From NCBI RefSeq assembly GCF_012927305.1, contig NZ_JABBGH010000001.1:744001-808000 (forward strand): a stretch of 64,000 bases of DNA, in the 5' to 3' direction. The position numbers and the translations under genes are program-made. Under the pieces are notes generated by a model. The model did no database searches, was not told the DNA's origin, and worked only from the letters and a program-made list of their open reading frames with translations. The DNA is from Hymenobacter polaris. GTDB lineage: Bacteria > Bacteroidota > Bacteroidia > Cytophagales > Hymenobacteraceae. Positions 36,583 through 44,273 of the stretch are shown here, piece after piece (positions within the stretch are counted from its first letter, which is position 1; the number at the start of each line of letters is the position of its first letter).

Positions 36583-37893
36583 CTAGGCCACTACGTGCAC
36601 CAACGCGTAGTTCTTGCCCTTTTGCACCACCAGGTACTTGCCCAGCAGCAGCGGCAGCTCGGCGGCGGGCTGCTGGGCATCGGCCACGCGCTGGCGGTTG
36701 ATTTTCAGGCCGTTGTTTTGCACCATCTTGCGGGCCTCGCCCTTGCTGCTGAAGATGCCGCCCCCGGTGCCTTCGCTGAGCAGGGTAGCCACGTCGGCTG
36801 CCCCTAGGGCCTCGGCGCTCACCGCAAAGCGGGGCGTGCCGGCAAATACGTCGAGCAGGGTAGCCTCGTCGAGCGCGGCCAAATCGCCACCGCCGTACAG
36901 CACCTGCGAGGCCGCAATGGCCGCCTCGGCCGCTTCGGCCGAGTGCACGCGGGTGGTCACGTCTTGGGCCAGGGCCTTTTGCAGAATACGCTGGTGGGGC
37001 GCCGCATCGTGCTCCACTTCCAGGCGCTCGATTTCCTCCTTAGGCAACAAGGTGAACACGCGAATGAGCTTCTTCACGTCGGCGTCGGCCGAGTTGAGGA
37101 AGAACTGGTAGAACTGAAACGGCGAGGTCAGGGCCGGGTCGAGCCACACGGCGCCGCTCTCGCTCTTGCCGTACTTGCTGCCGTCGGCCTTGGTAATGAG
37201 CTGGCCGGTAAGGGCATACGCCTTGGCTTCGGGGCCGCCCATGCGCCGAATCAGTTCGGTGCCGGTCGTGATGTTGCCCCACTGGTCGGAGCCGCCCATC
37301 TGCAGGGTGCACCCTAGGGTCTGGTAGAGGTGAAAGAAGTCGTAGCCCTGCAGCAGCTGGTAGCTGAACTCGGTGTAGCTGATGCCCTCGGCGCCGCCAG
37401 ATTCGGCACTGCTGTCGGAGCCGCCCACCCGGCGCTTCACCGAGTCCTTGGCCATCATGTAGTTCACGGTCAGGTGCTTGCCCACGTCGCGCAGAAACTG
37501 CAGGTAGCCGAAGCCCTTAAACCAGTCGTAGTTATTGACGAGGACCGCGCCGGTGGGCGAGTCGTTGAAATCCAAGAACTTCTGCAGCTGGCGGCCAATG
37601 CCCGCCTGGTTGGCGCGCAGCGTATCCTCATCGAGCAGGTTGCGCTCGGCGCTTTTGCCGCTGGGGTCGCCAATCATGCCGGTGGCGCCGCCCACCAGGG
37701 CCACCGGGCGGTGGCCGGCGCGCTGCAAGTGCACCAGCAGCATGATGCTGGCCAGGTTGCCGATGTGCAGCGAGGCCGCGGTAGGGTCGAAGCCGATGTA
37801 GCCCGACACGGGCGCGGCGCTGGCCAGGTGCTCGGCCGTGCCCGGCATGGCGTCCTGGAACATGCCGCGCCACTTCAATTCTTCAATTAACAT
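36583..37893 (-). CDS. tyrS: Tyrosyl-tRNA synthetase
   Basis: This 436-residue class I aminoacyl-tRNA synthetase charges tRNA-Tyr. The HIGH-type motif is SLHIGNLASI near residue 42, YIGFDPTAASL precedes it, and the KMSKS-type loop is SKYGKSESG. The central LQMGGSDQWGNITTG binds tyrosine. The C-terminal S4 RNA-binding domain begins at FSSKGEARKMVQNNGLKIN. Length and order are normal for the bacterial TyrRS type with an S4 domain. The ATG at 37893 is 56 bases below an exact -7 box. It is divergent from holA. Confidence 0.96.
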   Translation of the reverse strand: MLIEELKWRGMFQDAMPGTAEHLASAAPVSGYIGFDPTAASLHIGNLASIMLLVHLQRAGHRPVALVGGATGMIGDPSGKSAERNLLDEDTLRANQAGIGRQLQKFLDFNDSPTGAVLVNNYDWFKGFGYLQFLRDVGKHLTVNYMMAKDSVKRRVGGSDSSAESGGAEGISYTEFSYQLLQGYDFFHLYQTLGCTLQMGGSDQWGNITTGTELIRRMGGPEAKAYALTGQLITKADGSKYGKSESGAVWLDPALTSPFQFYQFFLNSADADVKKLIRVFTLLPKEEIERLEVEHDAAPHQRILQKALAQDVTTRVHSAEAAEAAIAASQVLYGGGDLAALDEATLLDVFAGTPRFAVSAEALGAADVATLLSEGTGGGIFSSKGEARKMVQNNGLKINRQRVADAQQPAAELPLLLGKYLVVQKGKNYALVHVVA

Positions 37894-37948
37894 TTAACGA
37901 GTAACATTTAACAGTTTACCAAAACCCGGGGGCCTAGGGCACAGCGGG

Positions 37949-37956
37949 CAAAGGTA
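37949..37956 (-). promoter_or_regulatory. tyrS: -7 promoter box of tyrS
   Basis: The minus strand reads TACCTTTG, exact TAnnTTTG, about 55 bases upstream of the ATG. Confidence 0.6.
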
Positions 37957-37964
37957 GCCGCTAG

Positions 37965-37972
37965 TACCTTCG
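37965..37972 (+). promoter_or_regulatory. holA: Likely -7 promoter box of holA
   Basis: TACCTTCG matches the -7 consensus at seven of eight positions. It lies 9 bases from the opposing tyrS box and 72 bases above the TTG start. Confidence 0.4.
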
Positions 37973-38043
37973 TTTGGCTGTAGAACAACCGCGGTCACTC
38001 GCGGTAGTCGGCCCGTTGTTAACTGCTAATTGCTAACTGATAA

Positions 38044-39096
38044 TTGAATACCGATGTAGACACCCTGCTGAAAGCCGTGGGGCAGCGGCAGTTTCAGCCG
38101 GTGTATTTTTTGCAGGGCGAGGAGCCGTACTTCATTGACCTGGTGGCCGATGCCCTCGAAGGCGCGGTGCTGCCCGAGGGTGAGCGCAGCTTCAACCAAA
38201 CGGTGCTGTATGGCAAGGACACCGACGCGGCGGGCATCCTGGCCCAGGCCAAGCGCTTCCCCATGATGAGCGCCCACACGGTGGTGCTGGTGAAGGAGGC
38301 GCAGGCCGTGGCCGACCTGGAAAGCGAAAAAGCCTGGCCGTTTCTGGAGGCCTACCTCAAAAACCCGCCCCCGAGCACGGTGCTGGTTTTCTGCTACAAG
38401 CACAAAACCCTGGACTCACGCAAGAAGCTGGGCAAGCTGCTGGCCGCCGCGCCCGGCGTGGCCCTGCTGACCAGCAAAAAGCTCTACGACAACCAGGTGC
38501 CGCAGTGGCTGGGCGGTTACGTGCGCCAGCGCAAGCAGCAAATTACGCCCGGTGCCACCGCCCTGCTGGCTGAATATATCGGGGCCGACCTAGGCCGCCT
38601 GGCCAACGAGGTAAACAAGCTGCTGCTCAACGTGAAGCCCGGCCAGCCCATCGACGAGGACCTGGTGCAGCGCCTGGTGGGCATCAGCAAGGAGTACAAC
38701 ATTTTTGAGCTGCAGCGGGCCCTGGTGCAGCGCGACGTGCTGAAAGCCAACCGCATCCTGACGCACTTCGCGGCCAACCCCAAGGCCAACCCGCTCATTC
38801 CCAACCTCACGCTGCTCTTCAACTTCTTTACCCGCCTGCTGGCCCTGCACCAGGCCGGCCCCAATCCCTCGGACGGCGACATGCAGAAGCTGGGTATCAA
38901 TAAGTTTGCCCAGAAGGAGTACCAGCAGGCGCTGCGCCAGTTCAGCGCCGAGCGCACGGTAGACCTGATTCACCTCATCCGCCGGGCCGACGCGCAAAGC
39001 AAGGGCATCGAGAGCGGCAGCCTCGACGAGGGCGAAATCCTGCGCGAGCTGGTGTGGCTGATACTGCATCCCGTGCCGGCCGCCGCGGTGGCCTAG
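38044..39096 (+). CDS. holA: DNA polymerase III delta subunit
   Basis: This 350-residue subunit of the clamp loader opens the beta sliding clamp. Seen are the N-terminal PVYFLQGEEPYFIDLVADAL (the delta Walker-like strand), VVLVKEAQAV, then DSRKKLGKLL and a C-terminal helical collar domain with LANEVNKLLLNV and ISKEYNIFELQRALVQRD. The best start is the TTG at 38044, directly before NTDVDTLLKAV. It is divergent from tyrS, and its TAG stop lies inside CCTAGG. Likely constitutive. Confidence 0.92.
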   Translation: MNTDVDTLLKAVGQRQFQPVYFLQGEEPYFIDLVADALEGAVLPEGERSFNQTVLYGKDTDAAGILAQAKRFPMMSAHTVVLVKEAQAVADLESEKAWPFLEAYLKNPPPSTVLVFCYKHKTLDSRKKLGKLLAAAPGVALLTSKKLYDNQVPQWLGGYVRQRKQQITPGATALLAEYIGADLGRLANEVNKLLLNVKPGQPIDEDLVQRLVGISKEYNIFELQRALVQRDVLKANRILTHFAANPKANPLIPNLTLLFNFFTRLLALHQAGPNPSDGDMQKLGINKFAQKEYQQALRQFSAERTVDLIHLIRRADAQSKGIESGSLDEGEILRELVWLILHPVPAAAVA

Positions 39097-39184
39097 GGGC
39101 CCTGCTGGGTAGGCAAGCAGGTAACGAGGCCCGCGCCGCGAGCGTAAAAGCGGTACCTCTTTCACGTTTAACCGACTTTCACCC

Positions 39185-39376
39185 ATGAGCGATACCCCAA
39201 GCAACACCCTGGGCGGCATGATTGCCAGCCTGTTTCGCGGCAAAACCAACGACGACGGCAGCCGCGGCGGCCTCACGGGCACCCACAAGGCCCTAGGGGG
39301 CGCCCTGCTGGCCGCCGGTGCCGCCTACCTCTACCAGCGCACCAAAAACAAGCAAGGCGCCATCAGCAACCAGTAA
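39185..39376 (+). CDS. Small glycine-zipper protein
   Basis: This 63-residue protein has a polar, Gly/Asp-rich N-terminus and one hydrophobic stretch GGALLAAGAAYLYQ (about residues 38-52) followed by a basic end. The motif GGALLAAG-x-x-YL recurs in the LEA-like protein encoded 200 bases downstream, so the two may share a membrane-insertion module. I know no function. A terminator hairpin follows. The ATG at 39185 is the only sensible start. Confidence 0.6.
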   Translation: MSDTPSNTLGGMIASLFRGKTNDDGSRGGLTGTHKALGGALLAAGAAYLYQRTKNKQGAISNQ

Positions 39377-39396
39377 GCGGGCCTGGGCTCGCTGCC

Positions 39397-39442
39397 AGCC
39401 CGGCCCGGCGCGCTAGCCAAGCGCGCTGGACCGGGCTTTTTA
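39397..39442 (+). terminator. Intrinsic terminator
   Basis: A 17-base stem with two mismatches (39397-39413 with 39421-39437) and a 7-base loop is followed by TTTTTAG, after the small glycine-zipper gene. Confidence 0.75.
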
Positions 39443-39576
39443 GCTGCTTTGCGGCCGGCACTGCGGCTGGAAAGCAGCAATGACGGGGGCGAAATGGATT
39501 ATTCCGCCGTTAACCTAACACCGAGCGATGCCTTGCCGTAATAGGAATGTTATTCACCCAATTTTGAACTCCAGCA

Positions 39577-40383
39577 ATGAGCTTGCCCGAACCTCTTTCC
39601 GACGCGGCCGACAAGGCCAAAGACCAATATAACGACGCCGCTAATAAAGCTAAGGAAGCGGCTAACAACGTGGCTGACAAAGCCAAAACGACAGCCACTG
39701 ATGTGGCTAGCAAGGCGAAAGACCAGTATGGCGAAGTAGCCGATAAGGCCAAAAACCTTTACAACGAAGCCGCCGATAAGGCCAAGGACCTGGCCGGCAG
39801 CGTGCCGGACTCGGTGAAAGAAGCTAGCGACAAGGCCGTTGGTGCCTTCAATAAGCTGACTACCACCCAGAAAATCGTGGGCGGGGCCCTGCTGGCCGCC
39901 GGCCTCAGCTACCTCATCGCCCCCAAGAAAAAGGGCAAGGCCAAGCGCAAAGCGAAGGCCCTGGACACGCTGCTGCTGTACGTGAATGACCGCGTAGAAG
40001 GCTACAAGCGCGCCGCTGCCCAGGCCAAAGACAGCGAGCTGCGCAGCTACTACCAGGAGCTAGTGAGCCAGAGCCAGCAGTTCGCCAGCAGCCTCAACAA
40101 CTACCTGACCACCAGCGGTGGTAAGCGTGAAACCGGCACCACCCTCAAGGGCAAGCTCTACCGCAAGCTGATGGACGCCCAAGCCGCCGTGACGGGCAAC
40201 GACGAGAAAGCCATTCTGGCCGCCAACGTTTACGGCGAGCGGTGGGCCCTGAAGGCCTACAAAAAGGCGCTGCGCCGCAAAGCCCTCAAGGGCAATGCTC
40301 GCGACGCCGTCAAAAAGCAGTTCGCCCAGTCGAAGAAGACGTACAAGAAGCTCAAGTCGCTGGCTGCCCAGCCGGCCGCCTAG
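39577..40383 (+). CDS. LEA-like repeat / glycine-zipper / DUF2383 fusion protein
   Basis: This 268-residue protein has three parts. Residues 9-75 are Ala/Lys/Asp-rich 11-mer-type repeats (ADKAKDQYNDAANKAKEAAN and so on) as in LEA desiccation proteins. Residues 98-115 are a glycine zipper (VGGALLAAGLSYLIA), followed by a Lys-rich patch. Residues 128-235 match the PA2169/DUF2383 four-helix bundle (LYVNDRVEGYKRAA, ELRSYYQELVSQSQQF, GNDEKAILAANVYGE). It probably belongs to an osmotic or desiccation stress response, by inference from the LEA part. A strong terminator follows, and the stop lies in CCTAGG. Confidence 0.78.
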   Translation: MSLPEPLSDAADKAKDQYNDAANKAKEAANNVADKAKTTATDVASKAKDQYGEVADKAKNLYNEAADKAKDLAGSVPDSVKEASDKAVGAFNKLTTTQKIVGGALLAAGLSYLIAPKKKGKAKRKAKALDTLLLYVNDRVEGYKRAAAQAKDSELRSYYQELVSQSQQFASSLNNYLTTSGGKRETGTTLKGKLYRKLMDAQAAVTGNDEKAILAANVYGERWALKAYKKALRRKALKGNARDAVKKQFAQSKKTYKKLKSLAAQPAA

Positions 40384-40397
40384 GGCTATCCCGCACT

Positions 40398-40432
40398 AAA
40401 AAGCCCCGCCAGTCATTCTGGCGGGGCTTTTT
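40398..40432. terminator. Bidirectional intrinsic terminator
   Basis: AAAAAGCCCCGCCAG and its exact complement flank a 5-base loop. It serves the LEA-like gene and the convergent M28 peptidase gene. Confidence 0.88.
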
Positions 40433-40460
40433 GCGTTTGATGGGGTCGGGGGCCTAGAGG

Positions 40461-42182
40461 CTACTGCGGCCGGCTCTTGAGGCGCACGGCCCGAAACTCG
40501 GAGCCAGGCTTCCACTGGGGGAAGGTGGTTTCGCTGGCCAGCTTCTGGCCGATGCGGAAGAGCAGGCGGGCATCCTGGGCGGCGCCGCGCAGGTCCCATT
40601 TCGGGTCGTACTGGTCGCTGGGCTGGTGGTAGTTGTTGGCCTCGAAGGCTTCGCGCTCCTTTTCGGCGAAGGCCTTGCCGTGCAGGCGGCTCTCAAAGGC
40701 CCCGCTGGCGTAAAGCGCGGGCACGCCCACCTTGGCGAAGCTGAAGTGGTCGGAGCGGTAGAAGCTGCCGGTTTCGGGGTGCTGGTAGGGGATGACGTAG
40801 CGGTTCTGCTCCTTGGCGGCGGCGCGGGCGTAGTCGTCCAGCTCCGACTGCCCGTAGCCGGTGATGGTCACGTCGCGCATCGGCCCGAAGGCCAGCAGCT
40901 CGTCCATGTTGATGTCGGCCACCGTGTTCTTGAGCGGGTACAGCGGGTGCGCGGCGTAGTAGGCCGACCCCAGCAGGCCCTGCTCCTCGCCCGTTACGGC
41001 CAGAAACACGATGCTGCGCTGCGGCTGGGGCTGGGCCTGCTTGAAGGCGGTGGCGATGGCCAGCAGCCCCGCGCAGCCGCTGGCGTTGTCGAGGGCGCCG
41101 TTGTAGATGTTGTCGCCCTTCACGGCTGGCCCGATGCCCAGGTGGTCCCAGTGCGCCGAGTAGATGATGTACTCCTGGGGCCGGGTGGTGCCGGGCAGCA
41201 CGGCCACCACGTTCTTGGAGGTTTTGTAGGTGATTTTATTGTGCAGCGTGGTCGTCAAACTCAGCCCCAGGGCCTGGCCCTTGAAGCCGGCCTTGTTAGC
41301 GGCGGCGTAGAGGTCGTCGTACTTGAGGCCGGCGGCGTCGAACAGGCGCTTGGCCGCGTCGAGGGTCATCCAGCCTTCGAGGGCCACTTTGCTGGCGCCG
41401 TGGTCGGGGGTGGTGGGGTGCAGCTTGGCGCCGCCGTTGCTGCTTTGCACCACCGTCCAGGGGTAGGCGGCGGGCTTGGTGTCGTGGATGATGACCAGGC
41501 CGGTGGCGCCGTGGCGGGCGGCCTCCTCGTACTTGTACATCCAGCGGCCGTAGTAGGTCATTTCCTTGCCCTTGAACATCGTGGTGTCGTTGCCCGCGTT
41601 GCCGGGGTCGTTGATGAGCACCACCACGGTCTTGCCCTTCACGTCGAGGCCGGCGTAGTCGTCCCACTTATACTCGGGGGCCGTGACGCCGTAGCCGGCA
41701 AATACCAGCGGCGAGTCCTTGATTTCGACCGTCGGCTTTTCCTGCTCGGTCAAGAACATGTAGTCCTGGCGGTACTTCAGCGTCAGGCTCTTGCCCTTGC
41801 CCGCAATGGTGGCCGTGGAGTCGGGCTGCCCGGCAATCTCCACCAGCGGAACCGGCTGGAAGTAGCTGCCGCTGGGGCCCGGCTTGAGACCCAGCTTCTT
41901 AAACTCGGCCGCCAGGTAAGCCGTGGCCTTGTCCTCGCCCTTGGTAAACGGCCGCCGCCCCTCAAACTCATCCGAGGCCAGCACCTTGATGTGTTGCGCG
42001 ATAAGCGCGGGCGTGATGCCGTCGTGGGGCGCGGGCACGCTGGCCGTATCGGCGGGGGCGGGCTCGTCGGTGGGCTGGCCAGCGGCGGTGGTAGCAGCGG
42101 TGGTGCTGGGGCTGCCCTGGCAGCTGGCTAGCAGCAGGGCGGCCCCTAGGGCCGGCAGGAGGGGGCGAATGGGTAAGCGCAT
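40461..42182 (-). CDS. M28-family zinc metallopeptidase lipoprotein
   Basis: This 573-residue protein has a lipoprotein signal (LGAALLLASCQG), a Thr/Ala-rich linker and the N-terminal part of the peptidase. A PA domain is inserted at about residues 130-290 (VFAGYGVTAPEYKWDDYAGL). The M28 zinc ligands are AHWDHLG, NGALDNASG, TGEEQGLLG, DINMDE and YRSDHFSF. Such exported aminopeptidases trim peptides outside the cell or in the periplasm. The length is typical for Bacteroidota members. It is a single gene, convergent to the LEA-like gene. Confidence 0.92.
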   Translation of the reverse strand: MRLPIRPLLPALGAALLLASCQGSPSTTAATTAAGQPTDEPAPADTASVPAPHDGITPALIAQHIKVLASDEFEGRRPFTKGEDKATAYLAAEFKKLGLKPGPSGSYFQPVPLVEIAGQPDSTATIAGKGKSLTLKYRQDYMFLTEQEKPTVEIKDSPLVFAGYGVTAPEYKWDDYAGLDVKGKTVVVLINDPGNAGNDTTMFKGKEMTYYGRWMYKYEEAARHGATGLVIIHDTKPAAYPWTVVQSSNGGAKLHPTTPDHGASKVALEGWMTLDAAKRLFDAAGLKYDDLYAAANKAGFKGQALGLSLTTTLHNKITYKTSKNVVAVLPGTTRPQEYIIYSAHWDHLGIGPAVKGDNIYNGALDNASGCAGLLAIATAFKQAQPQPQRSIVFLAVTGEEQGLLGSAYYAAHPLYPLKNTVADINMDELLAFGPMRDVTITGYGQSELDDYARAAAKEQNRYVIPYQHPETGSFYRSDHFSFAKVGVPALYASGAFESRLHGKAFAEKEREAFEANNYHQPSDQYDPKWDLRGAAQDARLLFRIGQKLASETTFPQWKPGSEFRAVRLKSRPQ

Positions 42183-42323
42183 GAAGAAAAAGAGTAGAGG
42201 CGGCGGTAGCCAGTGCAGAAGCTAGACCTTCTGCACTGGCTGGGGTTGCGAATGTAGCACCGTCGCCATGCGTTGCAGGCTACACCATAAGGGGCGAGGC
42301 CGCAGATTTAAAATCGGGATACT

Positions 42324-42393
42324 GTAGTGCGGACTTTTAGTACGCGAGTGTGGGGGTGGCTAGCTGCCTCGCGGACTAATAAGTCCGCGCTAC
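42324..42393. repeat. Palindromic spacer element
   Basis: GTAGTGCGGACTT (42324-42336) pairs with the segment 42381-42393 with one mismatch, and an inner CGCGAG/CTCGCG pair continues the stem. It lies in the 250-base spacer between two minus-strand genes and is not of the GAAGCATCTC family. Confidence 0.6.
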
Positions 42394-42432
42394 TAACAGG
42401 CCGTACCCTGGTCCCTAGGGGGTACCGCGGCC

Positions 42433-43509
42433 TCACAGCCGCACGGGCTCGCCGGTGCGCACGCTCTCGTCGCAGGCCAGGGCAATGCGCAGGCTATTAA
42501 CGGCATCGGCCAGGTGCTCGCCGAGGTCGAGCTGCTCGCGGATGGCTTGCCAGAACCAGCGCTGCTCGCGGTTGCACAGCTCCTGGTGGTCGGGCTCGTC
42601 GGTGAGGTCCAGCCAGGTATCGGGCTCGGCAAAGGCGCCGTCGGCCGTCAGGCGGGCGCGGTGAATGCGCATGGCCTGGGTTTGGGTATGAGCCGCCACG
42701 TTGGCCGAGTTGCCGGCCGCCCCCGCGTGCCGCGCCGTGATGGACACGCTGCCTAGCGGCCCCACCACGTCCTTCACGAAGAAGGCCGTTTCGCTCATCA
42801 TCGGCCCCCAGCCCGCCTCGTACCAGCCCACCGAGCCATCGTCGAAGCGGATTTGCAACTGCCCGTAGTTGTACTGCCCGGCCGGGATATCGTCGGTGAG
42901 GCGCGCCCCGATGGCCGACACCCACACCGGCCGGGCGCGCGTCATCTGGCACATCACGTCGAGGTAGTGCACGCCGCAGTCCACGATGGGGCTCAGCGAC
43001 TGCAGCAGGTTGCGGTGCACGGTCCACATGCGGCCGTGGCTTTGCTGGTTCAGGTTCAGGCGCATCACCAGCGGCTTGCCCAGTTGCCGGGCCTCCGCCA
43101 CAAACCGCGCCCACGACGGATGCACCCGCAAAATATAGCCCACCAGCAGCTGCCGGCCCGCCTGCCGCGCCGCCGCCACTACCCGCTCGGCCCCGGCTAG
43201 GGTAGTGGCCAGCGGCTTTTCCAGAAACACGTGGCACCCCGCCGCCAGCGCCTGCAGGGCGTAGGCTTCGTGCGTGTCGGGGTAGGTGCCGATGCACACC
43301 GCGTCGGGCTGGGTGTGGGTTAGCGCCGCCGCGTAGTCAGTAAACACCGCATAGCCGCCGCCCAATTGGGCATTGAGCACGTCCTTGCTCGGGCCGGTCG
43401 AAACCAGGCCCACCAGCTCGAAGCCCGGCAGGGTGTGGTAAGCCGTAGCGTGGGAGGTGCCCATGTTGCCGCAGCCAACAACCAAAACGCGCAGGGGAGG
43501 GTGAGGCAT
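42433..43509 (-). CDS. Gfo/Idh/MocA-family oxidoreductase
   Basis: This 358-residue NAD(P)-dependent sugar dehydrogenase has an N-terminal Rossmann fold (VLVVGCGNMGTSHATAY), the family motif FLEKPLATTLAG near residue 94, and the C-terminal alpha/beta domain with the catalytic-type VDCGVHYLD. It probably oxidises or reduces a sugar or inositol derivative; the substrate is unknown. No kinase, transporter or regulator is adjacent. Palindrome R10 lies upstream between it and the divergent YiaA-like gene. Confidence 0.87.
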   Translation of the reverse strand: MPHPPLRVLVVGCGNMGTSHATAYHTLPGFELVGLVSTGPSKDVLNAQLGGGYAVFTDYAAALTHTQPDAVCIGTYPDTHEAYALQALAAGCHVFLEKPLATTLAGAERVVAAARQAGRQLLVGYILRVHPSWARFVAEARQLGKPLVMRLNLNQQSHGRMWTVHRNLLQSLSPIVDCGVHYLDVMCQMTRARPVWVSAIGARLTDDIPAGQYNYGQLQIRFDDGSVGWYEAGWGPMMSETAFFVKDVVGPLGSVSITARHAGAAGNSANVAAHTQTQAMRIHRARLTADGAFAEPDTWLDLTDEPDHQELCNREQRWFWQAIREQLDLGEHLADAVNSLRIALACDESVRTGEPVRL

Positions 43510-43556
43510 AGCTAGGTATCAAGTAAGAAGATGGGAGTGGAAAAGTAAAAATCGCC

Positions 43557-43660
43557 TGTCATGGCGAGCGCAGCGTGGCAATCGCACTAGAACGTCTGAC
43601 GTACGAACGACCCTAGGCTCATCGTTTTGGTGCGATTACCGCGTTGCGCTCGCCATGACA
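43557..43660. repeat. Long palindromic repeat of a second family (R10)
   Basis: Arms 43557-43587 and 43630-43660 match with three mismatches (TGTCATGGCGAGCGCAGCG). The sequence differs from the GAAGCATCTC family. It lies between divergent genes; the rest of the 326-base spacer 43510-43835 is AT-rich promoter DNA for the YiaA-like gene. Confidence 0.8.
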
Positions 43661-43800
43661 GATGAAGTTTATAGTGGTTACTAAAGTCAGATAATGATAC
43701 TTATTATGTATTGAAAATAAAGTATTTAATGCTTGAAAGGCTGCCTTTGTAAAGTTTAAATTATGCGAAAGTCTGCTTTCTGAGGCTTCGAGGGACGCTC

Positions 43801-43808
43801 TACTTTTG
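43801..43808 (+). promoter_or_regulatory. -7 promoter box of the YiaA-like gene
   Basis: TACTTTTG is exact. It overlaps the earliest possible TTG start (43806), so the ATG at 43836 is the true start. Confidence 0.65.
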
Positions 43809-43835
43809 AGCCGTCTACTTCACCTCTTAACCACC

Positions 43836-44273
43836 ATGTCACCTGCTGCTGTTAGCACCGCCCGTCCTTCCGCCGCTTTCATCGCTGCCTCCTGGTTTGC
43901 CCTGCTGGCGGGCATGGGCGGCTTCCTCATCGGCCTCTGGAACGCCACCATGGCGCTCAACGAAAAAGGCTACTACTTCACCGTGCTTTTCTTCGGCTTG
44001 TTCGCCGCCATCTCCCTGCAAAAAACCGTGCGCGACCAGCTCGAAAAAATCCCCGTCACGGGCCTCTACTATGGCCTTGCCTGGTTTGCCACGCTGCTGG
44101 CCGTGCTGCTCCTGCTCGTCGGCCTCTGGCACGCCACGCTCACGCTCAGCGAAAAAGGCTTCTACGCCATGGCCTTTTTGCTCGGGCTGTTCGGGGCCAT
44201 CGCCGTGCAGAAAAACACGCGCGATATGCGCCTGGCACCGGGTAGCGCTAACGCATCTGCCGATGCTAGCTAG
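43836..44273 (+). CDS. YiaA/YiaB-type inner-membrane protein
   Basis: This 145-residue protein has four membrane helices arranged as two similar halves. Each half has the pattern LIGLWNATMALNEKGYYF or LVGLWHATLTLSEKGFYA, followed by a helix and a conserved QKxxRD (LQKTVRDQ, VQKNTRDM). This duplicated YiaAB domain occurs in many bacteria; its function is unknown. The ATG at 43836 follows an exact -7 box. The stop overlaps the convergent glycosyltransferase stop by four bases (CTAG). Confidence 0.82.
   Translation: MSPAAVSTARPSAAFIAASWFALLAGMGGFLIGLWNATMALNEKGYYFTVLFFGLFAAISLQKTVRDQLEKIPVTGLYYGLAWFATLLAVLLLLVGLWHATLTLSEKGFYAMAFLLGLFGAIAVQKNTRDMRLAPGSANASADAS

Noticed and set aside
40626..42131. 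501-codon plus-strand frame opposite the M28 peptidase
   Set aside because: It is His/Gly/Val-rich shadow sequence typical of antisense frames in GC-rich DNA; the M28 zinc motifs on the minus strand decide the strand.
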